A stretch of 64,000 nt of DNA. Source: Hymenobacter terrenus. Lineage in GTDB: Bacteria > Bacteroidota > Bacteroidia > Cytophagales > Hymenobacteraceae. Location: assembly GCF_000972495.1 (NCBI RefSeq), contig NZ_LATM01000006.1, positions 124,001 to 188,000 of the forward strand, in the 5' to 3' direction. Of the stretch, positions 17,601 through 25,241 are shown piece by piece; position 1 is the stretch's first letter, and each line of letters opens with the position of its first letter. A program made the translations under genes and the position numbers. Under the pieces are notes generated by a model. That model saw only the letters and a list, made by a program, of their open reading frames with translations, made no database searches and was not told where the DNA came from.

Positions 17601-18207
17601 AATACGCCCGCCGATAGTGCCAGATGCGCTCAGTGCCCTGCACCAGAAAGCTGGGGTAGAATGCCAGCAGCGCCAGCAGTACAGCCACCGGTACTGCGGC
17701 GTATTTCCACAGCGGCCGGCTCTGTTGCTTGATGTTAATGCCCTCGGCAAAGGAAAACTGGCCCAGTTGCGCGGCCCGCTGCTCTAGGCTAGCGGCAATC
17801 AGGGCATTATCGCGAGCCTGTCCCTGTAGCTGGAGGGCATTCAAGAGGCGGTCCTGCACCTCGGGAAACAACTCCCCCACCCTACGGGCGGCTTGCTCGT
17901 CGCTCAGTAGCCGACGCAGGTTGGTGAGGGCTGCCAGCGGCTGCCAGATCCAGCGCATAAAGCTGTATGCCACCAGCCCCAAAAATCCGAATAGCAGCCC
18001 CGCCCGCACCACCGTGGGTAGGTAGAGGAAGTATTCGAGCACGTTGAACACCACGAAAAAGGTGAGCAGCAGCCCGCCGGCCACCAGCAGGCCGCGCACG
18101 AGTAGGTTGAGGTAAAATTTGCGCTTGAAGGCTTCCAGCTCCGTTCGTACCCGCGCCAGGGCGGGATACTCGGCCGCCGAAGCGCCGCGCTCCATCAGCA
18201 TCGCCAT
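14677..18207 (-). CDS. DUF4175 family membrane protein with giant Gln/Lys-rich coiled coil
   Basis: The protein has 1176 residues. Two or three hydrophobic helices near the start (about 35-60 and 65-85) and another at about 180-200 place it in the inner membrane. A beta-rich periplasmic-type region follows to about residue 540. From about 545 to 800 it is an extreme coiled coil rich in Gln, Lys and Glu, then a Gly/Lys/Gln low-complexity stretch, and it ends in TPYYQREVGEYFQKIK. This is the DUF4175 arrangement; function is unknown. The ATG at 18207 is preferred to one at 18291, because the longer start would translate an intergenic repeat element (18264-18328). It is followed by the anti-sigma kinase/ybeY pair, which has its own promoter. 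Confidence 0.85.
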   Translation of the reverse strand: MAMLMERGASAAEYPALARVRTELEAFKRKFYLNLLVRGLLVAGGLLLTFFVVFNVLEYFLYLPTVVRAGLLFGFLGLVAYSFMRWIWQPLAALTNLRRLLSDEQAARRVGELFPEVQDRLLNALQLQGQARDNALIAASLEQRAAQLGQFSFAEGINIKQQSRPLWKYAAVPVAVLLALLAFYPSFLVQGTERIWHYRRAYSPPAPFQFIVKNTKLTAFRGEDFTLDVGVAGAALPADVSIVLNEGERRLSKVAGHGDQFRYTFEQPQGDVTFQLKGAGFNSPEYQLTVLERPNLRDFKVNITYPAYTGKAAETIENGGNLTVPEGSTVRWEFATAATDELALVFQNPDETLAASGSEGNFVATRQVLRSQPYLLRLKNPASLNRDPISYQLTAVPDLPPTLTLEAFSDTVTRRFLALGGTVRDDYGLTRLELHYALRRDGQGPNATPSVQRSTPLALPRESSGTYAYTWNLNSLNMRPGDRLEYYVEAWDNDGVHGAKSTRTRPAEFRLPGRREMRQELNAQAQSVASQMSQAAKQSEKLERELAKTQEKLKTKRDLSFQDRKQLEDMLDQKQQMNQQMEQMQKMFEQLQQKQDQLSPKSEELAKKAEELKKLMADLLDPETKKLYDKLQKLLEQQKQPDAEMQKLLQQLENKEDTLQKELDRALEMFKQMQLEQKAEETANKLDELAKQEEKLAEKTAQNDKENPDNKASNQEQKAKQEQLKQEQAEKQQEFEDLKKELQELKQMDKELGDQNGVDEQKPEQEQTGQDMQESQQQLGKNQNSKAAAKQKSAAARMKQMAKKMRDQMSEEESDQAQQNIDDLRDILENLLTLSFDQESLMKDFRKVDQSDPRFVQLGQTQRKLRDDAKIIQDSLYALAKKEPKIQSFVTREVGEMNGRMDESLTHIQQRDLGRATATEQQAMTSMNNLALMLQSSLDQMQQEAQSGKGQPQDGQGKPGKKKGKGKGQGQGSKPGPGSMGKMQKQLNEQIQQLSKSGKTGRAMSEELAKLAGQQQMLRQAMQQLDKLQQGQGKPGGPQGQGKDGKTGSQEGKEGSPNGKDGKGEGEQGGGGTGDVKKLMEQTETDLVNKRLTEETIMRQQQILTRLLEVEKSARERDQDTKREAQAAQAKPPVFPPAFDKYRTNKERQTELLRSTPPNLTPYYQREVGEYFQKIK

Positions 18208-18263
18208 AAATGAGGTCTTATTCAGGAAAGATACATCAAGACGAGCTGCATGGTTCGGAAGAT

Positions 18264-18328
18264 GTAGCACGGACGCTGCAAGTCCGCACATAGAGAACTT
18301 AAGCGCAGCCTCGCCGAGTCCACACTAC
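18264..18328. repeat. Intergenic inverted repeat, GTAG..GGAC family, copy 1
   Basis: Left arm 18264-18287 (GTAGCACGGACGCTGCAAG then TCCGC) and right arm near 18303-18328 (ending CCGAGTCCACACTAC) are imperfect complements. The element matches the copy at 34216-34340. Its right end provides the TAG stop codon of exonuclease III at 18327-18325. Confidence 0.7.
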
Positions 18329-19092
18329 CGCACCTCTACCCAGGCCGGGCAGTGGTCAGAATGCACCGCGTCGGGCAACAGACCCGCGCCGGCCAGGCGC
18401 GGTTGCAGCGCGGCCTCTGCCAGCCAGTGGTCAAGGCGCCAGCCCACGTTGCGCTGGCGGGAGCCCGCCCGGTAGCTCCACCAGGAATAGTGCCCCGGCG
18501 CATCGCCGTGGTGGTGCCGAAAGGTATCCACGAAACCATCAGCCAGAAAATCAGAAAACCACTGCCGCTCTTCGGGCGTGTAGCCGGGGCTGTTCTGGTT
18601 GGCCTTGGGGTTATGCAGGTCAATGGCCGTTTGGCAGCAGTTAAAATCGCCGCCAATGAGCAGCGGCGGCACCTTCGCGGCCCGCAGCCCAGTCACGTAT
18701 TCCCGAAAAAAGTGCAGCCACTCCACTTTGAAGCTCTGCCGCTCCGGTCCACTCGTGCCGGAGGGCATGTAGGTATTCAGCACCGATACGTTATCGAAAT
18801 CGAGCCGCAGCACGCGGCCTTCATCGTCGTAGCAGGTTTGGCCACAGCCGTATACTACGACGGCAGGCTCTATTTTGGTGAACGTGGCCACGCCGCTATA
18901 GCCAGGTTTTTGGGCTGGGTGCAGGTAGGCATGGTAGCCCAAGGCTTCAAAACCCGAAACGTCCATTGCCTCGCGGCTGGCCTTGATTTCCTGTAGACAC
19001 AGCACGTCGGGCGCCGTCTCGGCTACCCAATCCAGCAGCCCCTTGCTCAAAGCTGAGCGCAAGCCATTGACGTTATAAGAGATGATTTTCAT
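18325..19092 (-). CDS. xth: Exodeoxyribonuclease III (AP endonuclease)
   Basis: This 255-residue enzyme of the endonuclease/exonuclease/phosphatase fold repairs abasic sites and trims 3' ends. The catalytic residues are visible: Asn in SYNVNGLRSA near residue 7, Glu in LCLQEIKAS near 35, Asp/Asn in GGDFNCCQTAIDLHNP near 148, and the terminal Asp-His in SDHCPAWVEV. Length is normal. The ATG start MKIISYNVNG is canonical. The stop codon lies inside an inverted repeat element, so the last one or two residues may have been reshaped by it. Confidence 0.95.
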   Translation of the reverse strand: MKIISYNVNGLRSALSKGLLDWVAETAPDVLCLQEIKASREAMDVSGFEALGYHAYLHPAQKPGYSGVATFTKIEPAVVVYGCGQTCYDDEGRVLRLDFDNVSVLNTYMPSGTSGPERQSFKVEWLHFFREYVTGLRAAKVPPLLIGGDFNCCQTAIDLHNPKANQNSPGYTPEERQWFSDFLADGFVDTFRHHHGDAPGHYSWWSYRAGSRQRNVGWRLDHWLAEAALQPRLAGAGLLPDAVHSDHCPAWVEVR

Positions 19093-19166
19093 GTTATTGA
19101 TTCTAGTGCAGGTTGCGGAAAGCTGCGCTCTGGTTACATCCTAACTGGATGTCATGCGTAAAAAAA

Positions 19167-19265
19167 CGTCATGCAGAGTGAAGCATCTTGAGTGCAAGAG
19201 CAAACCATTCATCAGAAAAAGATTAGTGGTGGCAAGCGAGATGCTTCGGCTCCGCTCTGCATGAC
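19167..19265. repeat. Intergenic inverted repeat, GTCATGC family, copy 1
   Basis: The left arm begins CGTCATGCAGAGTGAAGCAT at 19167. The right arm (about 19238-19265) contains GAGATGCTTCGG and ends CTCTGCATGAC. About 45 bases separate the arms. Related copies lie at 29308-29397 and 38046-38171. Nothing in it looks coding. Confidence 0.7.
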
Positions 19266-19289
19266 TTGGCGCTCAGCACGGCGGTCCAT

Positions 19290-19673
19290 TCACAGACTAT
19301 CTCCTGGGTCGAGCGCGAAATATTCCAGCACGTGCCACTTCAGCATCCGCTCCTGTTCCTTCAAGTTGGCGAAGGGTACGGGACGCAACAGCTTGTAGTG
19401 CGGCCAGCCGTCCTCGTCCACCCGCTCCAGTTCGTAGTGCCCGCTCAGGCTGAAGAGCCGGCAGGTGGCAATATGCATCAGGTCCTGCTTTTGCTCTTTG
19501 GTGAATGTAGTCACGCCCTGGTTCAGCTCCTGCACGCCAATGAGCAGCAGCAGCGCATTCAAATCCGGCCGCTTGCCGAAGCGGGCCTGCATTTCCTCCA
19601 TCAGTGTTTCCCAGCGCGCCTCGAAGTCGGCTTCCGATTCGGGGTGCTCAGTAAGGGTTGGCTCGTCACTCAT
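19290..19673 (-). CDS. Conserved hypothetical protein
   Basis: This 127-residue cytoplasmic protein is rich in acidic residues at the start (SDEPTLTEHPESEADFEARWE). It has two well-formed helices (LNALLLLIGVQELNQG and EQKQDLMHIATCRLFSL) and ends LKWHVLEYFALDPGDSL. I do not recognise a named family. The ATG at 19673 overlaps the stop of the carboxymuconolactone decarboxylase gene by four bases (ATGA), so the two are translated together, which supports this start over a longer one. Confidence 0.75.
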   Translation of the reverse strand: MSDEPTLTEHPESEADFEARWETLMEEMQARFGKRPDLNALLLLIGVQELNQGVTTFTKEQKQDLMHIATCRLFSLSGHYELERVDEDGWPHYKLLRPVPFANLKEQERMLKWHVLEYFALDPGDSL

Positions 19674-20050
19674 ACCGCGTGTTCGGCGTGGGGTGGCGCG
19701 GGCGCTACGGCCTCCGTTTTCAGGATTTCCCAATACTCTACCGCACGGCGAAAGTGCGGAATCACGATGCTGCCCCCGATGATATTGGCAATGGCAAATA
19801 CCTCGTAAATCTCCTCGTCGGTCAGCTTCTCCTCGAAGCACTTACCGAGATGGTACTTGATGCAGTCGTCGCAGCGCAGCACCATGGAGCAGGCCAGGCC
19901 CAGCATTTCTTTGGTTTTTACGTCAATGGCGCCGGGAGCGTAGGTGTTGGTATCGAGGTTGAAAAACCGCTTGATGACCTTATTATCAGCTGCCAGGATG
20001 GTTTCATTCATCCGCTGGCGGTACTCGTTGAATTCGGTTACTTGAGACAT
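19670..20050 (-). CDS. Carboxymuconolactone decarboxylase family protein (AhpD-like)
   Basis: This 126-residue, all-helical protein has the family signature CDDCIKYHLGKC, where the C-x2-C pair and the following His form the AhpD-type redox centre. The C-terminal EEIYEVFAIANIIGGSIVIPH is typical. Proteins of this group act in peroxide defence or as decarboxylases; the CxxC points to a thiol-redox role. It is the first gene of a two-gene operon with the 19290-19673 protein and diverges from comF. The start MSQVTEFNEYRQRM is normal. Confidence 0.9.
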   Translation of the reverse strand: MSQVTEFNEYRQRMNETILAADNKVIKRFFNLDTNTYAPGAIDVKTKEMLGLACSMVLRCDDCIKYHLGKCFEEKLTDEEIYEVFAIANIIGGSIVIPHFRRAVEYWEILKTEAVAPAPPHAEHAV

Positions 20051-20143
20051 CTTTTACAAAGAGAAGAAAGCAGAACAACAAGCAATGGTAGCTACATTGC
20101 TTCTTCAAAATTACTTCCCAAAACCTCGCCCCTGCCTTCTGCC

Positions 20144-20845
20144 ATGCTTCGGTCTCTATGGAATGATTTTGTGGGCCTGATATTCCCGCGCCTGTGTCTA
20201 GCTTGCCGCGAGCCACTGGTATCTGGAGAAAACCACCTCTGCACCGGCTGCCGGGCCGAACTGCCCTACACCGATTACCATCTGCTGCCCACCGACCAAA
20301 ACCCGCTGGGCCGCCGCTTTTGGGGAAAGCTGCCGGTGCGCCACGTGTTGAGCTACCTCCGCTTCGTGCGCCACGGTCGGGTGCAGAACTTACTGCACGA
20401 GCTCAAGTACCAGGGCCAACGCGACGTCGGTACCGCCCTCGGCCAGCTCTATGGGGCCGAGCTACACGCCGCTGGTCTCGCCGCCGCCTTCGACCTCATC
20501 GTGCCCGTGCCGCTACACCCGCGCAAGCTGGTCAAGCGCGGCTACAACCAAGCCGCCGCCTTCGCCACCGGCCTAGCCGATGGTCTGAAGGTGCCCACCA
20601 CCGCCACCGCCCTCCGCCGAATAACCAACACCAAAACTCAAACCAAAAAGAACCGGGCCCAGCGCTGGGAAAACGTAGCCACGGTGTTCGAAGTCGAAAA
20701 CCCAGTTGCAATTATCGGTCGCCGCATCCTTGTGGTTGACGATGTGCTAACCACCGGCGCTACTCTCGAAGCCTGCGGCGCCGTGCTACTAGCCGCCGGG
20801 GCTGCGGAAGTCAGCATCGCCACCATTGCCTGCGCCGACCGTTAA
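20144..20845 (+). CDS. comF: ComF family amidophosphoribosyltransferase-like protein
   Basis: The protein has 233 residues. An N-terminal zinc finger is formed by CLACREPL and CTGC (about residues 18-36). A phosphoribosyltransferase fold follows, with VPVPLHPRKLVKRGYNQA near 129 and the PRPP-binding motif ILVVDDVLTTGATL near 200. ComF proteins are needed for DNA uptake in transformable bacteria and for related DNA transactions. The frame continues far upstream, but the ATG at 20144 begins the conserved sequence; upstream lies the divergent gene. Confidence 0.92.
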   Translation: MLRSLWNDFVGLIFPRLCLACREPLVSGENHLCTGCRAELPYTDYHLLPTDQNPLGRRFWGKLPVRHVLSYLRFVRHGRVQNLLHELKYQGQRDVGTALGQLYGAELHAAGLAAAFDLIVPVPLHPRKLVKRGYNQAAAFATGLADGLKVPTTATALRRITNTKTQTKKNRAQRWENVATVFEVENPVAIIGRRILVVDDVLTTGATLEACGAVLLAAGAAEVSIATIACADR

Positions 20846-20847
20846 CC

Positions 20848-21009
20848 GCGGATTTACCGGATTGTAGCAGCCAGGGACGGATTTCTTATGGTTGAGCCTT
20901 GCAAATAGTTAATAACAAAAGAGGCCACTCAATGAGTGGCCTCTTTTGTTGTCCTAGATATTCGGAATCATAAAAATCCGTTCCTGGCTGCTACAATCCG
21001 GTAATCCGC
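20848..21009. repeat. Nested inverted repeat enclosing a terminator, between converging genes
   Basis: Arms at 20848-20883 and 20975-21009 match except for one mismatch and one extra base. The core word is GGATTGTAGCAGCCAGG. Between them is an independent terminator stem. The element starts three bases after the comF stop and ends four bases before the gldJ-like stop, filling the whole gap. Confidence 0.8.
20914..20950. terminator. Bidirectional intrinsic terminator
   Basis: Seventeen-base arms (20914-20930 and 20934-20950) with a three-base loop are GC-rich inside and A/T-rich at both ends, giving a T-run on each strand. It serves the converging comF and gldJ-like genes. Confidence 0.9.
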
Positions 21010-21013
21010 CGCT

Positions 21014-22288
21014 TTATTTATTCGATCCAGCATTAATCATCGCGCAGCGGAAACCGATGGTTGCCGTGGCCGAATCTTCCGCCATGAAGCGGCGGGTGCC
21101 AGGCGACAGCCAGTAGGCTACGTCGCGCCACGAGCCGCCTTTATATACTCGCACGTGGTCGTCAATGAGGGACTGATAGCCTTTTTTGTCGTATTTGTCG
21201 GCGGGGTCACCCACACCATTGCGGCGGAAGGGGTTCAGGTCTTCCACGTCTTGGAACGAGAGCGGACGGTACACGTCCTGTACCCATTCGTTCACGTTGC
21301 CGGCCATGTTGTAGAGGCCGTAATCGTTGGGCGGATACGAGTAGATGTACTCCGTAATCATAGCGCCGTCGTTCAGGCTACCAGCAATACCGGCGTAGTC
21401 ACCACGGCCCCGCTTGAAGTTAGCTAGGAACTGGCCCATTTTGCGGCCGTAGGCATTGCGGGTCGATTTGCCATCCCAAGGATAAATACGCTTTTCTTCC
21501 TGGTTCTCGTTGCCCACTTCTTGGGTTCCCACGAGGGCCTGGGCCGCGTATTCCCACTCGGCCTCGGTAGGGAGGCGGTAGTTGGGCAGCGTGTTGCCGT
21601 TTTCGATAGAAGTGCTGCTTTTACCGTTGCCCAAAGCACCAGCAGCTCCAATAGTACCTTCGGCGCCAGCATCAGCACCATCGGCAGCTTTTTTCTTCTT
21701 CTTGCCAAATAATCCACCGCCCGACTTGCCGCCGCCGCTTTCTGAAGCGAGGTGTTCGTTCACTTTCGCAGTGCGCCAAGTGCAATAATCGTCGGCCTGT
21801 AGCCAGCTCACGCCCACCACGGGGAAGTAGCGGAAACCGGGATAGCGCAGATAATAGGTCACGTAGGGGTCGTTGAACGACAAGTCGCGGGCCCACACGG
21901 TAGTATCGGGCAAGGCCGACTTATAAAATTCTTCTGCCGAGTCAGTGCGAATAAAGTGTAGGTATTCAAGCCAGTGGATGTTGGCCACTTCCGCTTCGTC
22001 CATGTAAAAGGAAGCAATCGTAACGGTCCGCTCGATGTTGTCGTGCGATACGGTTACATCTTCTTCCTGCGTGCCTAGCACAGTGCGGCCACCTTCGATA
22101 AATACCAGGCCTGGGCCTTCAGGAATTTTCTTGAAGTTAGCCACACTCATTCCCTTCTCGGTGTTGTACTCAATACCTGTAGTAGAGGAATATTTACCGG
22201 GCTTGGTGGCGGTGGGCTGCTTATTGCTGCAGCCATTTATGGCCACAAGGCCCACCACGGCCAAGCATAGATAATTAGTTAATTTCAT
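21014..22288 (-). CDS. gldJ: GldJ-like gliding motility / type IX secretion lipoprotein
   Basis: The protein has 424 residues. It begins with a lipoprotein signal (MKLTNYLCLAVVGLVAINGC) and carries a formylglycine-generating-enzyme-like fold. Conserved segments are GPGLVFIEGGRTVLG, SFYMDEAEVANIHWLEYL, ALPDTTVW, PVVGVSWLQADDYC.WRT and YRLPTEAEWEYAA, ending with GSWRDVAY and TIGFRCA. These match GldJ better than the related GldK. Such lipoproteins stabilise the outer-membrane/periplasmic ring of the T9SS. An insertion of Gly, Lys and Ala near residues 195-225 is low complexity. The ATG at 22288 is set by the lipoprotein signal; a TAACTTTG element ends two bases before it. PorP/SprF is upstream on the same strand. 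Confidence 0.85.
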   Translation of the reverse strand: MKLTNYLCLAVVGLVAINGCSNKQPTATKPGKYSSTTGIEYNTEKGMSVANFKKIPEGPGLVFIEGGRTVLGTQEEDVTVSHDNIERTVTIASFYMDEAEVANIHWLEYLHFIRTDSAEEFYKSALPDTTVWARDLSFNDPYVTYYLRYPGFRYFPVVGVSWLQADDYCTWRTAKVNEHLASESGGGKSGGGLFGKKKKKAADGADAGAEGTIGAAGALGNGKSSTSIENGNTLPNYRLPTEAEWEYAAQALVGTQEVGNENQEEKRIYPWDGKSTRNAYGRKMGQFLANFKRGRGDYAGIAGSLNDGAMITEYIYSYPPNDYGLYNMAGNVNEWVQDVYRPLSFQDVEDLNPFRRNGVGDPADKYDKKGYQSLIDDHVRVYKGGSWRDVAYWLSPGTRRFMAEDSATATIGFRCAMINAGSNK

Positions 22289-22290
22289 AA

Positions 22291-22298
22291 CAAAGTTA
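22291..22298 (-). promoter_or_regulatory. -7 element abutting the gldJ start codon
   Basis: TAACTTTG on the minus strand ends two bases before the ATG at 22288. If used, the transcript would have essentially no leader. No good -33 TTG is found at the usual spacing. Confidence 0.35.
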
Positions 22299-22356
22299 AA
22301 ATGAGTATGGGGCTGAGAAGTTAGCAAGGGCAATTAGGACACAATAGTACAAAAAA

Positions 22357-23415
22357 TTAGAACGCTGGACAAGGGGCCGTCGGGTAAAGGCGCCTTTTTA
22401 GGCGACGATGAGCATTTTCTAGTCGGTCAAACGCCCGCAGAGCTAGTGTTACCTCGTGGGCACCCCCCAACTCAGCACTCAACCGACTGAGACCGATATC
22501 ATAACTATAGCCGAGACGTAGCCCGCCAGCCTGTACGCCAGCAAGGAGAGCCACCACCTCCTGGCGGCTAACGTTGCCCGACAAAGAAATATTGCGATAC
22601 ACTGCCCCGAGCGTCACAGGAGAAGCGTTGAGGTAAAGGCCGGTCTCGATACGTTGGGAGCCGCCCTGCCGAGTGTAGGCTGCCACGGGTATGTAGCTTA
22701 CTTCCCGAGTAGCCAAGCCAGTGGAAGGCTTGATTGCAAAGAACTTATAGCCTCCCGAGATACTTAGTAAAATCGGTAGCTGGCTTTGTTTCTGAAAGCC
22801 CAGATTGGGCTGGTTGAGGTGTTGGCCGGCTAGGCTTAGCCACGCTTGCTCAGTGTAGAGCACGGCTCCAGTACCCAAACTCAGATAATTAACGGGCGGA
22901 AAATCCAAGGATTCAGCCGAGGGGCCTACGACATTGCCATCCTCCATAATCTGGTCGCCAAACACGAAATTATCATATCCGATGCGCTGGCGGCCATAGC
23001 TGGCGCGCATGCCGCCGCTAAGAGCTAGTTGCTGAGTAAGGCGCGTGTGGTAGGCATAAAGGCCCCCCACCTCGAAGCGGGTGTAGCCCAGGGCCCCAGT
23101 GCGGTCTTGGTTGACGAGCAGGCCCAAGGCATGGTGCTGGCCGGGCGATTTCAGCCGAAAATCGGCAGCGGCCTGGGTGCTGACAAAGGAGCCCGCTAAG
23201 GTCGGAAACTGGTTGCGGTAGCTTAGCGTGACACTGTAATCATCGACTAATCCGGTGAAGGCGGGATTAGTATGGAGGCGCGTGGCAAACGGCTGCGAAA
23301 AAAAAACATCCTGCGCTCGCCCCTTGGAAACGGTGCTAAACAGCAGGCAAGCCGCCAGGCCGTACCGAATTTTAAAGCGCAAAGAAGGATAAAGCACTGG
23401 CATAATGGCCGACAT
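22357..23415 (-). CDS. PorP/SprF family type IX secretion membrane protein
   Basis: The protein has about 352 residues. After a signal peptide (ending SKGRAQ) it begins with the family hallmark DVFFSQPFATRLHTNPAFTG, followed by many alternating beta strands ending in AL.AFDR, as expected for an outer-membrane barrel. PorP/SprF proteins take part in T9SS function and in anchoring SprB-like adhesins. ATGs at 23451, 23415 and 23403 are all possible; the last two leave a normal signal peptide. It lies between the GldJ-like gene and a broken OmpA-family gene, which is a usual PorP-OmpA pairing. Confidence 0.88.
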   Translation of the reverse strand: MSAIMPVLYPSLRFKIRYGLAACLLFSTVSKGRAQDVFFSQPFATRLHTNPAFTGLVDDYSVTLSYRNQFPTLAGSFVSTQAAADFRLKSPGQHHALGLLVNQDRTGALGYTRFEVGGLYAYHTRLTQQLALSGGMRASYGRQRIGYDNFVFGDQIMEDGNVVGPSAESLDFPPVNYLSLGTGAVLYTEQAWLSLAGQHLNQPNLGFQKQSQLPILLSISGGYKFFAIKPSTGLATREVSYIPVAAYTRQGGSQRIETGLYLNASPVTLGAVYRNISLSGNVSRQEVVALLAGVQAGGLRLGYSYDIGLSRLSAELGGAHEVTLALRAFDRLENAHRRLKRRLYPTAPCPAF

Positions 23416-23496
23416 AACGCCGTCAAAACACACTTTAGTGCGATTCGGCAACGCGAATGTACGGCCTCATACACGGAGGTTAGGATAAACAGTTCC

Positions 23497-24616
23497 TCAC
23501 ATCTGCAACACTTTCACGCTGAGGCGGCAGTTCATGGCCCGGCCTTCTTCGGTGGTATTCGGTGCAATGGAGTAGCGCGGGCCGTAGCCACGTGCGTCGA
23601 TACGGCTGGGGCTGATGCCCATTTCGACCAGACTGGCCCAGGCAGTTCGGGCGCGGGCATCGCTGAGTAGCTTGTTCACTTTGTAGGTACCGGTGCTGTC
23701 GGTGTAGCCCCCGAACTTGATGCGGGCATTGGGGTAAGCGTGCAGAATGGCAGCAACATTGTGCAGTTGACTGATAGATTCGTTGGTGAGGGTAGCCTTA
23801 CCGGCATTGAAGAATACCCGGTCGAAATTATACAAGCCGTTGGTAAGGTTTACGGTATTGACCTGCACATTCGGGTCGGTGATGAAACGGTAAAGGTTGC
23901 TTTCGGTAGAGTTGACGCCCACGCCGGAGATGACGCTGCCACCGGCTAGTTTTAGGGTCGTGGGCTGGCCGGTGTCGTAGATGTAGTTGCCGCTTTGAGT
24001 GTCGTAGTGCCCGGGTACAATGGCGTCCTTTACCCGTGTAGTGGGCCGGCGAGTGGGGTAGCGGTTGTACCCGTTGTAGGTGGAAGCGACGGGAGCTTTT
24101 TGCGGCGCGGCAGAAGCCGTCGCTCTCCGGCTCCGGCTGTAGCTGATAGCTGACGGGGTGTTGTCGTTATCAATACCGGGCCACCTACTACTGCTTCTTT
24201 AGCCAAAGTCAGGGTACTGCCGTTGGGTTCACTAGCTTGAGCATCGGACCGGTTGTTCCGGTCTTTGCCATCGTCCAATTTACTAAGTATGACCGTGAAA
24301 TTAGCCGTCTTGCCGGTTTCCAAGAAGATGTTTTCCACCGTTTGGGGCTGATAGCCCCCCTGACCTACCCGTATCAAGTAGGGGCCGCCCACCATTAGGT
24401 TGCGAGCGAGGAAACGACCTACAACATCAGAAGCTGCCACGTGGCGCACGCCGGAAGGCATATGAATAACCGTGATAGCTGCTCCTTGCAATGGTTTTTG
24501 CTCATCAGTTTGCACACTACCCATCAGGCTCATACTGGTCACTTGTGCTTTGCTCGGGGAAGCAGCCAGCATAGCAAGTAGCCAAGTACTGAAAATAGAG
24601 AGAAGAACTGTTTCAT
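23497..24616 (-). pseudogene. OmpA-family protein with N-terminal carboxypeptidase-like domain, broken by two frameshifts
   Basis: Three reading frames together give one normal protein. ATG at 24616 gives MKQFFSLF, then the frame is lost in a run of four T (near 24591). The next frame gives a signal-peptide end, a carboxypeptidase-regulatory domain (PLQGAAITVIHMPSG, then GGPYLIRVGQGGYQPQTVEN) and reaches GGPVLITTTP, where it is lost in a run of four C (near 24160). The last frame gives a linker, GHYDTQSGNYIYDTGQPTT, and an OmpA C-terminal domain (FNAGKATLTNESI, KFGGYTDSTGTYKVNKLLSDARA) ending at 23497. One added base in each run would restore the full frame. It is either a recent pseudogene or two homopolymer sequencing errors. 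It pairs with the PorP/SprF gene. Confidence 0.75.
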
Positions 24617-24659
24617 AAGCGGAAAAAAGTAATAGTTGGCGGCAATGGAGTGCCGCCAA

Positions 24660-25183
24660 CTATCTACTAAGCAGTTAAGAAACGAATTGATGGATAGTGA
24701 GAAGAGCCTTTGAATAGAAGCCTTCCCGTAGTGGCAACTAGGCTGTTGTTAGGTATATAAGTCAATAAATGACAGCAAATATGAAATAAATCAACTCGTA
24801 TGATAATTTGTTAATTAATTATAATTCCTCTAACGCGACAACTCTGTTTTTGGAAGTAGTTTGGATGACAAGCGGGAATTCAGATTTGAGATTGAATGTG
24901 AAACCTAGCCACAACTATAAATGTATGTGTCTGTGAGACAGAAATTCAGCAATTATTCGACTGATGCGCGCGGCCCAGTTTGCTTGAAGTCTGAAAAGCA
25001 AGCAAACGGGAGCCTAATGGTCATTATACTAGCCTGAGAACTGCTCTAGGTATAATGACTGAGTCGGAACTAGTGGGGGTTTCGTACTATTACTCCGGAG
25101 TCAACGCGGCGCTGGCTGAGCGCCGTTGAGATAGTAAAATGCGGCTTATTTTAATATGGTTTTACCGGCGCTGGGTCCAATAA
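24660..25183. other. AT-rich intergenic region with three hairpins
   Basis: No gene is seen. The region has lower GC than its surroundings. It contains three successive inverted repeats: 24978-24986 with 24999-25007 (GTTTGCTTG), 25020-25032 with 25046-25059 (GTCATTATAC plus TAG, one bulged base), and GGCGCT with AGCGCC near 25107-25123. They lie upstream of the AsmA-like gene promoter and could fold a long structured transcript or be binding sites. Confidence 0.45.
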
Positions 25184-25211
25184 TTGGGGCACTGTCGTGG
25201 TTTTACCTTTG
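25184..25211 (+). promoter_or_regulatory. Promoter of the AsmA-like gene
   Basis: TTG (25184-25186), a 17-base spacer and TACCTTTG (25204-25211) give a textbook Bacteroidota housekeeping promoter, 30 bases before the ATG at 25242. Confidence 0.7.
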
Positions 25212-25241
25212 TTGAGGTTCATTCATTGATAATACTTAATT

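Noticed and set aside
18208..18291. N-terminal extension of the DUF4175 protein
   Set aside because: It would translate a repeat element shared with a non-coding region near 34216.
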